DNA of 64,000 nucleotides from Nageia nagi (lineage: Eukaryota; Pinophyta): the NCBI GenBank assembly GCA_050084985.1, contig JBITNC010000001.1, positions 171,616,001-171,680,000 on the forward strand. Reading direction: 5' to 3'. The stretch's first letter is position 1. Each line of letters opens with the position of its first letter. The position numbers and the translations under genes are program-made. The notes under the pieces are model-generated. The model made no database searches. It was not told the origin of the DNA and saw only the letters and a program-made list of their open reading frames with translations. Of the stretch, positions 42,284-54,600 are shown in pieces.

Positions 42284-44107
42284 GATCACAAGCATCTAAT
42301 AAAAGGGGATCCCATGAAGTTGGACGCACTTGAGAAAGTGTGAGCCTAGCTTAGAAAGGACTAGGATAATGAAATGTTGGAGGTTGTAGATTTATACAAT
42401 TTGGCCATAACTATGCACGTGAAAATTAAATTTCCCATGGTAACAACTTTAGTTGAATGGTGGGATCCAGGTTCAAATATATTTCACCTCCATATTGGTG
42501 AAATGTCTATCACTTTGTTGGATGTATATAAGATTTAAAATATTCCTAGTTGGGGTAGAATCATATCTCATGCTTCTATTGAGACCCATTGGGAGAGGGA
42601 ACAATTATATTTATGGTTAACAAGGAACACAAATCATAACTGGGACCATAGGGTAGCATATTTGCATTCATCCTACTAGGTAGATCTAAGAAATAGGAGT
42701 ATTCAACTACTTATAACATCTATCATAGCCAAATTATTATGCCTAAAAAAGAATAACTCTATTTTTTCCTTAGGGTAAGTTTATGTAGTTCATGAAATAT
42801 GCACAAGAGGTACTGTGTATGCATGGGGGCCATGCATACTATCTCAACTATATCAAGATTTGCATCATGTTATGACTATGAGAAAGTATAATGTCATCAT
42901 AGATCATGCTAGTTTACTTAAAGTATGGGCATATGAACACATTACTATATTTAGACCCATTAGATTGTCCAGAGAGTGGAGTAATACCATAGAACCCAAT
43001 CATGTATTGTTGGGTTTCTATTCTTAGTTACTTTTAGGCACCATGTGACATTAATACACATAGAAAAGATGTTGATAGACTTCAAGTTGAGGATATTATT
43101 TGGGTGGCATACCAAGACTACATATGGGAGAAGAATGCACATCAAACTACTTAATTTTGGAAACATTTATTTCTATAGACTCATTTCTATGGCATGGAGC
43201 CATACTATCTAGGGAAAGTATTACAATAGTTTTTATTGACCTAGGATATCCTTGTAGGGGTGGTTTACTAACTTCAACACAAGCTTGAGATAAATGCTCC
43301 TAAGGGTGCAATATCAATACTGAGTTAGGTCAACACCTAGAAGGATCACATTAAGGTAGATGATTTCATAGATGTGTCCTTTTCCCTTAATGTTGTACCT
43401 AGGTATGAGGAATGGTGGGTAGGTATTAGGCATATTCCCCTTGGTATTACTAAGATAGATGACAAATATGTGGAGGTAGAGACCTAAGAATCATCCAATG
43501 AGGATTATGAGTATGTAGAGATGCCTACGTATGAGCCACCTTCTTAGATTCCCCTAGCTTTAAGGTCCCAGTCAGTTGGTATAGATTTGTTTGCGAAAAC
43601 CATTCCATTTGTTTCTATAGGTGTGCATTTTTAATTTATTTTAAATTGGTATTATTAATTCATTTTTTAGCATATTCTATTTATTTTACAGATGATGCTA
43701 TAGCCAAGATAGTAGCACTATAAATTAAGGTTGCAATGAATGAAGTAGAGGGGTTAAGGCCTATGGAGGTGGAGCTTGCTATGATGAGGAGTACTTTGGT
43801 TGAATGGGAGGATGAAATTATTGTCCTCATACATGATAACAAATATTTATAAGATATAGTGACTATGCCACCACCAAATAATTCTTAGGTATTCATGTCC
43901 AAGTATCTTAAGGAAAACCAAAAGTTACAACAAGAGGTCAAGGAACTCAATGGGAAGTATGGAAAGGCTAAGATACTTCTAGTATCCCATGGTATTATAG
44001 GTAGTAGGATTATTGGTTCTCTAGGGGTATCACTAGATAGTGCAACTCAAAGGAGCCACAAGGTAGAGGGTGGGGATGCTAGTGGTAGTAAGGAGAGTCA
44101 CACATGA
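42284..44107 (+). pseudogene. Plant mobile domain (PMD) gene, antisense in element B
   Basis: Plus-strand PMD-family gene inside a minus-strand element. An exon starts at 42284 after an AG acceptor. One frame runs to about 43027 with scattered stops: DHKHLIKGDPM, LVEWWDPGSNIFHLHIGEMS, TLLDVYKI (PMD hallmark), YAWGPCILSQLYQDL and LLKVWAYEHITIFRPIR. After a frame change at about 43030 come VEDIIWVAYQDYIWE and the C-terminal EEWWVGIRHIPLGI. A 71-bp intron (GT at 43621, AG at 43690-43691) joins phase-consistently (G|AT) to a last exon ending at 44107. That exon encodes a heptad-like coiled coil (KYLKENQKLQQEVKELNGKY) and a Gly/Ser tail. PMD proteins act in silencing and development in plants; the role of TE-borne copies is unknown. 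Confidence 0.85.
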
Positions 44108-44929
44108 ACTATTGTAAAAATAATCCCTTTTTTGGCTATAAATATATGGACATTTTGGATTTTATTATTTATCTTATTGTTTATTTATTTTTATTTTAGT
44201 TTTTAGTTTTAATTAACAAGTATAACTATATGTTTAAAGAAACATTTGAATACTATATCAACACATAGAATTCAAGCATCAAGATTAAATATAATTTCAA
44301 TTTATGTAAAACTTTTCTATATACCATACACTTTTATTTCATATACATAATCATAATAAACCTAAAAAGAATATTAAATAAATAGATTGTAAAAAAAAAA
44401 AACTATAATAAAGGCAAATTGGTTCTAATTTCTTTTCTATTTATGGGAGACACGATGTAGAAATCATACCTTTAGGTAGACGACATCCATGTTGTTGAGA
44501 TTTGCAAATTTTTGATAAAAATATATGGAGGGAACAAAGGGAAGTTACCTAGAAATGCAATGGAATGAACATAAAAACAAAAGTACTCAAGAAAATATAA
44601 AATAAGAAAAACATAAAAATACACTATGGTATATAAATATTTTTTATTTTTTATAATTTAACCAATAATATGGTATACCTAGGTGTTCTTTAGGACCCAA
44701 TTACATTTGGCCAATGTAGGTATGAATATCAAGACTAACTTTCCTATTAAAGTCATGGTGCCAACAACATGTGACGAATTATGCTTGGTGTTATACTCCC
44801 TTTTTGTTGGAATTTTATATCACTATATTTTGAAAGAGGTCATTGATTCTTTGGTTGTGATTATTTATGATGATATGACCTACTTTTGTTAAAAAAATAA
44901 TATTGAAAATATTTTTATGTACTTACCAT
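44108..44929. other. Spacer between antisense PMD and gag of B
   Basis: AT-rich, no domain. Pol would lie here in an autonomous gypsy element; none is seen. A 69-codon frame at 44683-44892 has no recognisable family. Confidence 0.6.
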
Positions 44930-47230
44930 TCCAATGCATCCTCTGGGTTATTTGTTTATCCTTGGTAAAGGATCTTTAAATATTCCAAGATAACTATTAT
45001 TAGGGTGTACAAGGACAACATCACTATCATCTTTTTATCATGTATCATCAATTCAAATTGATTTTTGATCTATAAATTCTTGTATAATGTTTTTTCAATT
45101 CATACAACTTTTGGTTAAGTTCCCTTGTGTTCTATGATAATTGCAAAATTCTTCAAATATATAATTTCTAGGAACACCATGTGGCTCAATAATATCTTAC
45201 TCTAATAGTACATTTAGGATTTTATCAACACTTTCTGTTAACTTTATGTATCTTCTTTTATTATTAAAATATCTCTTACCTATACTTACCACTACTGCCA
45301 CTTGTGTTGGTGAGGATGAAATTGTTACCTTTAGGTTAATACTCTTATGAGATTCTTTGTAATTTTGTAAAATACAAGATTCCTTTTGAAGCAATTTTTC
45401 AATCATTTTACCCAAATACATACCATCATTATCCTATACCTCTAATTTGAATACTAGTAATAAAGCATTTGTAAAAGCATCATTTAAATCTTGTTCATTA
45501 GCAGTAACTTTATTAGCAACATTTTTCCATATTGTTACAAAACTAGTCAAAGATTGCCCTTGTATTTATTTAACTTTGTACAAATATTTAAATTCTATCC
45601 TCTCCTAGATATTATACTTGAAATTAACAATAAATTACAAAATAATATCTTCATATTTATCAATATTTTTGCAAGAAGGAAAAAATACCACTTTAATAAA
45701 TCATCTTTTTAGCTACTAGAGAATAATTTTGCAAGCATATCTTGATCATGTAAAAATTCAATTGCTTCCTCTTGAAATTTTCTAACATTCATTTTTGGAT
45801 CTTGAAAACCATTGAATTTTTTAAACTTGATGCTCTTTTTACTATTATAAATTCATAAAATAATTCTATCACTCAAAGGATATTTTAAATAAAATAAGAA
45901 ATCTTCATCATCATTATTATATGTTACTTTTCCTAATTTTGCTAGTCTTTCCTCTAATTCATTTTGGATGTTTGGTAGAGGCACATGATCCATTACATAT
46001 TTTTGGGATATGCAATTGCTTATTGTGGTGGGTATGTATTGATTGGCTGGTTTTGTTTTACAAATTAGTTTCCTATACAGAGGTGGTGGAGGGGTTTGAG
46101 GAGCGTTCATAGGCTATGAAGGGTTTGAAGGTTGTTGAGAAGTAACATAACCAACTTTCTTTAGTTTTGCTTATTTTAGTTTCAATAATGGTACATTTAT
46201 ATTAGTCTATTGTTCTTCTATTTTATGTAGTAGGTAACATATGAAATCAAATTATTGGTCATCGATTCCTTTTTGGAAATCATCTAACTCTTGTGCCTCA
46301 ATTATCATGTCAATTTTAATTTTATGCTCTTCTTGTGTCCAATTAGATTTCTTTTAATAAGCATTATTTATCAAAGTATTAATTTGATCACACATATTTT
46401 TAGTGTTTGGAAATTCAATTGCAATACCTTTACCTTTATCAACCATACCCAATTTTTGCTATTCATTGGTATGCACTTGATCTTTTTGAGTATTATCTTC
46501 TCTTTTAGAATAATCTACATCTGGTTATATTTTTGAATTAGCTTGAGATTATACATCAACAACATGCACATCATGTGAGTAGGTAGGCACACCATGGATG
46601 TCCTTTATTTTGTTATTAAAATTCCTTATTTTTAATGATTCTACATTTTTATAATGAAATAACAAATCTAACAAAAGCAAAGTGCTTGGTTTCGATTCTA
46701 ATAGCTCATGTTTTATCAAAATATATATAATATGTTTAGCATTGTTAAAAATAAAATATTTCATTCTATCAGTATGACCCATTAACTCTTTTATTGATAT
46801 AATATTATTAGGAATAATATCAAGATCATCAGCATCAGATCCATTCTTAGAGGTATTAGCAAAGGTTTCTTGATTCACACTTTCAAAATTCCCATTAGTA
46901 AAATCCATTTTAATTTTTTTAGGGGTTTGGTTGATAATATTCATTCAAAACTAGAATTAACAGATTTAGATTCTTCTTCATCAATATCTATTCTATGATT
47001 TGGATGAGGTTAGAAGAGATCAAAGGGTATATAGGGATTAACCCTAGTACTCCTTCTAATTGTATCAAAATGAACCTTTCCTTTAGAAATTTTAGGTTGT
47101 TACTCTACCATGAATATTTTTGGGATAAATGTAGAATAAACCCTAGTTTTATTAATTTTATGTGCTACTACCCTAATGACATTTGGTCAAGGCAAGAAGA
47201 GTAAAGAAAATGGATTCATGACTTCACTTT
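44930..47230 (-). pseudogene. Ty3/gypsy gag, element B
   Basis: Minus-strand gag colinear with gag A. It starts near 47220 (MNPFSLLFL, compare MNPLSLHFL in A), about 50 bp after the PBS. A 131-codon open segment lies at 46549-46944. A Pro-rich segment (MNAPQTPPPPLYRK) is at 46110-46070 and the core at about 45680-45845 (FKKFNGFQDPKMNVRKF, EEAIEFLHDQDMLAKLF). A linker (KILNVLLE) and knuckle FCNYHRTQGNLTKSC follow near 45060-45170; the second His of the CX2HX4HX4C motif is Asn. About 700 residues originally, now with several stops and shifts. It is the only sense-strand gene of the element. Confidence 0.85.
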
Positions 47231-47267
47231 GAAGAACAAGGACCTAGAAACCTAGGTGTGTAAGGGC

Positions 47268-47285
47268 TGTTAGGTTCACTAAAAA
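47268..47285 (-). other. Primer binding site region of B
   Basis: Minus strand TTTTTAGTGAACCTAACA adjoining the LTR end ..ATATACA. It aligns with TTTTGGTGAACC of element D, with GG mutated to AG. Confidence 0.6.
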
Positions 47286-47973
47286 TGTATATGATAAATT
47301 ATGTAAATAAGAAATATAAACACAACATAAATAAACTGAGATAATATTTATTCAAGTATATAGGTAAATAAGTGCAAAAGTGTGCACCTGATTATAATAC
47401 AACAATCCTCAAGATGTGATAAGGAAATATGGAGGATTGGATTAAACTAGAGAAGGAATTCTACAAGGATGATGAATCATGCATAACCAAATGATGATGT
47501 CTCCTCTATTTGTAGCTCTATATCATGAACTCACATAGCACCAACGATGTATTGAATCTAGGCATGAATAATTCTAAACTTATAGAATTAGATAATGTGC
47601 AAAATATAGCATGTAGTAATAGCTCAAAGAAAATAGATCTTCCACTAGGTGGCATCAAGAGTCACCATAAGTATGATGTATAGAAAAACCACCTATAAGA
47701 GATATTCAATAAAGATGTCAACCTCTAACTCCTATATTTATAAGCTATAGGGAAATAGAAAGGAGTGAAAGCCAACTTAAAGCAATAATATAATCATTAT
47801 TGTGTTCAAAATACTTTAAAATATGAACCATGGTAAATAATATAGCATTTAGTATAACACATGACATTGCATTATAATATCAACTTTATACTAGAATTTG
47901 TAATATTGCTTATAACATCTTGAGAGATATCTAAAATATGATTTATTAAATAAATCAATTTTAGGTGTCTACA
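47286..47973 (-). repeat. 5' LTR of B
   Basis: 688 bp, in element direction from TGTAGACACCTAAAATTG at 47973 to ..CATATACA at 47286. TATA-like TATAAATA (minus) at 47735-47742. Directly followed on the outside by the TTATA target duplication. Confidence 0.9.
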
Positions 47974-48293
47974 TTATACTTCCTTAAAAAAGATGGATTT
48001 GTTGTAGCACCACCTCCATGTACCCTTCTTGAATAATTTCATTTTAACCTTAGGGAGCAAAGTATTTAAGAAAAAAATATTATATAAAAAGAGTGAATAA
48101 AGTAACTTCAAGATACCATACCTCTTATGATATAGCATAAGATGAAATTGACATAACATGTCAAGATCTTAAAAATAATTAGTCATATACTCATAAGATC
48201 ATGGTTGAAAATTCCCCATAGTGTATATTTTGATATCCTAAAAGATACAAACAAATGGGAAAGATAATTATAGAGGGTGATGTTGGTAGTATC

Positions 48294-49386
48294 TATAGAT
48301 GCCTAAAAATGATTTATTATTTATTTAATAAATCATATTTAAACTTTCTAAATGACTTATTGCAATATTAAAAATGTCAAGATAAAGTTGATATTATAAT
48401 GTAATGCCTTGGTTATTTAAATGTTATATCATTTATCATAGTTATATTTTAAATTATCTAATATACAAATTATTATTAAGGTTAACTTCATACTTTCTAT
48501 GTCCTACAGCATATGTGCAAGTGAATAGTTAAGCTCCAATGTTGAAACTCTTGATATAACAAGATCTCTATTAGTATTTAATCTTTATTATCTTTTCATT
48601 AAGAAACATTATGCTATTTGACAAAACAAACCCAACCTTTTAATGAGAAATTATATTATCTCTGATCTTTGAAACTTCTATCTTTCAAAAACTAATGATT
48701 ATTTTTTCATATCCTATGTATGTTAATGATATGCTTCTCTTACATTTTATCCTTGATTATTTCCTTATATGGCACTACAAAGGAAAGGCTCAAGGGGTTA
48801 CCAAGGTAGCTTATGAGGCTCCACTCCTTTCATTTCTCCCCTTACTATGGGGAAACTCAATTGGTTATATTTTTCATTTTAGGATGTCCCTTAGGGTGAG
48901 TGTTGGGTACCAAGGGTGTTAGCCCATATATAGGCATCTCAACTGGTGAAAAGCCTCTAAAAGCATGAACATGATCTCCAAATAGGAAGGTGTATAGTAA
49001 TTGTGTCTTATGGGGATAGATGTCATGTTAGAGTTACTATGAAAGCCACCACTCTATGACATGATCACACATTGCAGTGCCAATGTCATGCCCAAAAGGT
49101 TGCTAATAGCATGTATCTTCTAGATCAAGGGTTATAGATTTTGGTGGTATAGCTATTGATTCATGTACATAAAAATCCATTATGAACTCACCATGAATCT
49201 GATCTCAATCCTCCAGAGATTCACTGCTATTTTCTTTCAAGGATTGTACATACATTTCATATCAGGTGCATGTATTTCATGTATATTTGTTGTATATGAT
49301 ATAGTGTACATATCTATTCTTCTTATATTGTAGATAATAATATTTATTATATATATATTTGTATTTTATAAAATTTAGAGTCTACA
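48294..49386 (+). repeat. 5' LTR of element D
   Basis: Plus orientation. The start (TATAGATGCCTAAAAATGAT) matches the minus-strand start of LTR C (TGTATATGCCTAAAAATGAT), with TG decayed to TA, and the 3' part matches LTR C read on its minus strand, including caaggattgtacatac and catgtatttcatgtatat. It ends ..GAGTCTACA, exactly as LTR A, then the PBS. A TATATA box lies near 48929. About 1.09 kb, longer than B or C because of extra sequence in its middle. Confidence 0.8.
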
Positions 49387-49398
49387 TTTTGGTGAACC
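49387..49398 (+). other. Primer binding site of D
   Basis: TTTTGGTGAACC directly after the LTR end TCTACA; best-preserved example of the primer site shared by A, B and D. The priming tRNA was not identified. Confidence 0.65.
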
Positions 49399-50269
49399 TT
49401 GATGTATCCTATAAACCCTAGAATTTTTTATTTTAGGGCATTACCTTTTTTTTAGGATTCTTACATTGAAAACCCTAGGTTTTATTTTATTTTTGGTGAA
49501 ATTATTTTTTCTCAAATTTAGAAAATTTTATTGCTTAAAAAAGTTATTTTCTTGAAAAATGTCACTATAGAAGAAATCCAAAATTTAGAGGTCATTTTGT
49601 TCAATTTGGTGGGATCTAGCATTAGAAATTTTTTTCAAAACCATAGATAAATATAATTGGAATTTTTTTTTATTTTTCTAGGTCTAGATTTGCATATTTT
49701 GATCAATTTTGGGGATTTTGTTTTGTAAAAAACATCATATTGAAAAATCATAAATTTTAAAAATATTTTGCAACTATTTGGTGACTTGTTTCATGATAAA
49801 AACTTGTCAAAACCATAGGTCATCATAGTAGGCAACTTTTTGAGATTAATTTGGGCTTATTGCATGCATTTTTATCAAGATCTTTAACAATTTTCAAATA
49901 AAAAGTTTTTGTATAAAAAAACTAGGTTTTGAAGTTTATTTTTTTGAATTTTAAAAGTTATAGCCTCATAAAACTTGTCCCACATCATAGATATACATGC
50001 TAGCAACTTACTTTTAATCTTGCATGGTGTACAATTGCTTATTTTGTCATATTTCTTAAAGTTTTATGCAAAGCTCTAAATTTTGCATTTTAATATGGTT
50101 ACTATAACTACATGTGGTTGTATTAAATATTGGAATATGATAAGTGATTTATTTCTATTAAACAAGAAATACCTAATGATATAGATGTTATGCAAAATAA
50201 TAATAGCAAGAAATATTATGATAAAATGAGTTTATCAATTGATGCTTAACTACTGCAAATGATGATGAT
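49399..50269 (+). other. Leader of D
   Basis: Non-coding T-rich sequence between the PBS and the first ORF of D. No motif identified. Confidence 0.5.
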
Positions 50270-51137
50270 GTGCAAATTAATGTATCAATTATAGAAAATC
50301 AAGTGTATAATAATGATAATAATAATGATATTGATGATGATAATTATATGGCTAAAATTGATTATAATGCATATCTAAACCTTGAAGCTATGGATAAGTT
50401 TGAGATGTATGATATTGCATTTGAAAATTTGACATCTCAAGATCAACTCATAAAAATTAAAGAGCATATGTTAGCCAATCGTTCTTTGATGTTAGGCATT
50501 TATATTGATCTTTATTTAAAGGAAAAATATCATGCATTTCTAAGGAAATAATTAGATACATTATTAGAAGATCCATATGCAAAGAAATATTGTATGCAAA
50601 AACTTGAAAAAGATGAAATACAAAAGCAACAACATAGTCAAAAACCTCAACCTAAACTACAAACTAAACCTCAAATTCAAACTCAACATCAATAATCAAA
50701 ACCAAAATAATATAGGTAAAAAGTAATGTGTCAGGAAACCTTGAAAATACAGGATTCCCACATTGTAGAAAAACCTAAATAGGATGCCCATTTCGTAAAA
50801 TTTGATCCACCATTGAAGGTAGAAAATGAAAAATCTGATAAGCAAGGCATAGGAAAATTTTTAATTCAGTTAGATCCAATTGAGATTCAATTACAAGAAT
50901 ATAAATGTAAAAATATTCATCTTTTAAAAAGTATCAATTTAAGATTGAACTCCTTGATAGGGTTTTGCAAATGGGAACATTCAACACATTTACTCCATTA
51001 ATACAACTTGAAACTATCAAATTTCTTGAGAGAGTAGTAGGTCAAGGTATGGAAAATGTAGTGGATAATTTAAACAAAAAAGGTTAAATTCTCATGGAAA
51101 ATATGCTAAATATGGTTGTGGTTCCACCAACCTATAG
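50270..51137 (+). pseudogene. Unknown ORF in the 5' internal part of element D
   Basis: A 93-codon open frame (50270-50551), rich in Asn/Asp at the start (NNDNNNDIDDDNYM) with FENLTSQDQLIKIKEHML after it. After a stop the same frame continues as TLLEDPYAKKYCMQKLEKDE, a Gln/Pro/Lys-rich stretch and VENEKSDKQGIGKFLIQLDP. After a shift, LDRVLQMGTFNTFTPLIQLE and FLERVVGQGMENVVDNLNKK run to the C insertion point. I do not recognise the family. Position (after PBS, before any gag) fits the extra upstream ORF known in Tat/Ogre-type elements; it could also be a divergent gag N-terminus. Confidence 0.55.
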
Positions 51138-51852
51138 TGTAGACCTCATATTGTGCAACATATGAATGTACACACTAAATAAATTGATCTACAATATAAA
51201 TGTACACTATATTAGATTATAATGAATATACATGAAATACATAAGCCTAATATGAAGTGTATGTACAATCCTTGAAAGTAGATAGCAATGAATCTTTAAA
51301 GGATTAGAATCAGATTCATGGTGAGTTCTTGGTAGATCTTCATTTGCATGAATTAATAACTCAACTACCAAAATTTGGGATTCTTAATCTAGAAGATGCA
51401 TGCCACTATCGGTGTAAGAGCAACATGCTCTTGACTATATGAAATCTATCAAATTATGATATGCACCAAAGATAGAAATTCCAAAGCTTAAAGTATAACA
51501 AATTCTCATGATAGGTGGCATCTAGAGATATCATTACAGTCAAAAACCACCTATCAGAGTTTTTATCATATTAAAGAGTTTTGATCTATCAAGATCAACC
51601 TATTCCATCCTCTTATATAGCCTACAAATATATAGAAAGGAGTGAAGGCTAATCTCTCGAAATAATATAATCATTTTTATATTTAAGATACTTTAAAATA
51701 AGACCCATGATATATGTATAGCATTTAATATAACACATGGTATTGCATTATAATATTCTTTTATATTGAACTATGTAATATTGAATTAAATCATTTAATA
51801 AGTTTAAATATTATTTTTTAAATAAATAATAAATCATTTTTAGGCATATACA
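51138..51852 (-). repeat. 3' LTR of element C
   Basis: 715 bp, minus orientation: starts TGTATATGCCTAAAAATG at 51852 after the PPT and ends ..GAGGTCTACA at 51138. Inner parts match LTR B (agaaaggagtgaa; atagcatttaatataacac) and its 3' part matches LTR D. It abuts the internal ORF of D, so C is inserted in D. Confidence 0.85.
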
Positions 51853-51866
51853 TTTTGCCCCTCTTT
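51853..51866 (-). other. Polypurine tract of C
   Basis: Minus strand AAAGAGGGGCAAAA, identical to B. Confidence 0.88.
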
Positions 51867-54068
51867 GAATATGAAATGAAAAATATTGAAATTGCATAAT
51901 CCAAAGAAGTTTATAGAATATACAAAAATTTTCAATAGTAATTTCGAATTCCCCCTTTTTTTTTATATGCTAAGTATGATATTTTGCCTACCCTATATTT
52001 GGTCTTGCATTTCCACTTTCTCATGTTGCTTCGGGTAATCAAGCCAAAAATTGGAGTCCTTATATGAGGAGAGCATTTCTATGTGAATCCTACTCTTCCA
52101 GATAATACCTTTTTAAGAATGAACAAACATAATACCCACATAGATCACACCCAATTAAATAATAATAAATTAAAAAAGCAAATATGAAATAAATATGATA
52201 TCCATTGTGTCACTATCATTGTGTGACTCATAGTTCTATTTAACTATAACATATAGACTATTGTGATTGCAACTCATAGTTTATGAAGATCAAGTTGATG
52301 AGGTCCTTTTTAATGCCCCAATATTAGAACAACCATGATTATCAAGCTTATGAGAACCTTTTTAATGATTCAAGCTTGGAATAACCTATAATTAATAAGA
52401 GATTTACTCATGAGGTAACCATGGCCTTGAAAATATTTGTTAGCATAACATTGAATAATATCATTTGGTTGCCATAAAAATACCAAATATTCAACTATTT
52501 ATTGACCTTACATATCAACATTTCATGTTTGATCATATCGAATTGCTTTATTTCATTGATTTTCAAAGAAAACCTACATTGCTGACAACATGAATTTCAT
52601 AGAATTCGATAATCATGTTTTTTTGCAATTTTATTCATTATTTTCATAGCAGTGTATATTTGTGAAATAATGGCATTTTCAAATAGATATTCAAAGATTT
52701 TAGAACATGCCCCATTTACAATAAATTCATAATAAACATACATCATTGGTGGTGTGGAAATAGTCATATTAGATCTGCAAATTGTAATGATATTAAATTG
52801 AAACTAATAAATGATATTTTACCCCATAAAATCATGAAATATGATTTCCATAGTACAAAATAGTTTACATGTGAGTAATAATTTTACCAATTTATGACCT
52901 TATATACTTTTTTCTATGCAATGATACCAATATTTTTTATCCATTAAAATTGTTCTAACATGATCAACATTTGAAAGAACCCATAATTATCCTTTATTCA
53001 CATCATTGACAACATGAGAATGATGGAATTAATCTTTAAGAAAAAGAGTGCATTCAATTGGCATTTAAAAATACTTATTTAGATATTTAGCATATAAAAA
53101 TCATGCATCTATGTAGTAATGAAAAATTTGCATATGAATTTAATTAAACTTGATTTTCATAATTGAAAATTTCTCTTTTTCCATCAAGTAACACTCTCAT
53201 TGTGCATCTATTTAGGTTCAACAAAACTAGAATTTGATCACAACACTTGGATCATTTACTAATGTTGCATAAAACACATTGCTACTAAAGTCCATTTGGT
53301 ATTAATAAATATTAAAAATGGAACATAATCAATTTTACATCCAATGCATAATGTAAACCTTGAATCTTTTCCTTTTTTATTATTTTTGGTCATCATGTAG
53401 TAGATTGTACATCAATTTTACTATTTGAAAGTCATTAATGGTGTGGAATTAGTAAAATTGGTTTTTCAAAAAAAAATTATGGCCATATAAAATATTTTAT
53501 TTTATTTTGCATACATGATCTTAGGACTTTATGAGGTATAAAATTGACCTTCTTAAAAGGCATACATTTAGCTAGGGTTAGGAAAAAAACCAAACAAAAA
53601 GGGAGCATGGCATTGACTTGTCCATCATTTGTGTCTTTGGTGCTTTAATATTTTATACTATGATGCTATCATCTAGCTTGGTGACTCCATTTTGTCTCTC
53701 CATCATTTGATTCCCCTTTGACTTTATTTCCCCCAATCATTGGATTATTGGACAGTCCCTTGACATGGTAGATAATGACTGGCATGTAGTAGAAAGGCCA
53801 CTAACCAAGAGAAAGGGACACATTGTGGAATATATTTATAGCCTCCTATTTGAGTATACAAGGAGTGGTTAGGAATTTTCCATTTCCTTTTATTTTTCCT
53901 TCCATTTCATTTATTTTTTTAGAAACCTTAGGGTTTCATTATCTTACTAGTTTTTACATCATATTTCCCTTTGCAAGCCATTTTGGTATTTATTATCATC
54001 ATTTGCTTATAGTTTTTAGTTATTTTGAGATTTATCCTTAGTAATGTGATTTTTGTTTTATTTTATAG
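51867..54068 (+). other. Upstream region and intron of the C PMD gene
   Basis: No protein similarity. The first part is conserved with B. A TATA-like ATATATTTATAGCC at about 53832-53845 could be the antisense gene's promoter. The interval ends in a T-rich tract TTTTATTTTATAG with AG at 54067-54068. Confidence 0.45.
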
Positions 54069-54600
54069 GATCAAAAAGTTCTTATGAGGGGTGGACTAAT
54101 GTCCACCACTTCCTTGGAGAAGGCTAGGACATGGCCCAGGAAAGATCACCATGATGATATTCTTGCTCGATCATGTCTAAAGGACCTAGTTATTGATGGT
54201 CATGTACAACATGAACTAGCTTTATTGAAAACATTGAAATAATTTTGGGATCTAGACACTATTACATTTCACTTGCCCCTAGGTGAAATGATAGTCACAT
54301 TGTTGGATGTGTATCAGATATGGGGGATTCTAGTCCAAGGGCGATTGGTTCATCATGCAAAGATAGGGAGCAATGAGGATCAATAGATATTATTAGCATG
54401 GTTTATGGTGGAGGAATATCATGAATGGGAGAATAGTTCATATCCCCTATCTAAGGCATGCAAGTTTGAATTTCCTTCCAAACACTTGAGGCTATTGATA
54501 GCCTATCATTTCTACATGCCTGTGTCTAGATAAGAGTGCCTTATCTTTTTCGTTGGGTATCATTTTGTATCACAACCAACCTAAACCCTAAAATTTTATA
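54069..54600 (+). pseudogene. Plant mobile domain (PMD) gene, antisense in element C
   Basis: Plus-strand PMD exon in a minus-strand element. One frame from the acceptor: DQKVLMRGGLM (compare DHKHLIKGDPM in B), SLEKARTWPRKDHH, a TAA within the LVERW-equivalent segment, then FWDLDTITFHLPLGEMIVTL and LDVYQIWGI, the best-preserved PMD signature in the window. It continues VEEYHEWENSS and SKHLRLLIAYHFYMPVS to about 54600 with only three stops, then similarity is lost. The C-terminal half and tail exon seen in B were not found before the M insertion. Confidence 0.87.

Larger units (their letters stand above)
39945..47978 (-). mobile_element. Complete gypsy-type element B, gag plus antisense PMD, no pol
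   Basis: Minus-strand LTR element of 8024 bp between perfect 5-bp target duplications TTATA (39945-39949 and 47974-47978). Order in element direction: 5' LTR (47286-47973), PBS, gag (47230-44930), spacer, PMD gene on the opposite strand (44107-42284), PPT, 3' LTR (40630-39950). There is no room for or trace of protease, reverse transcriptase, RNaseH or integrase, so it would depend on another element for copying. By eye the LTRs are about 85% identical, so the insertion is old. Confidence 0.88.
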
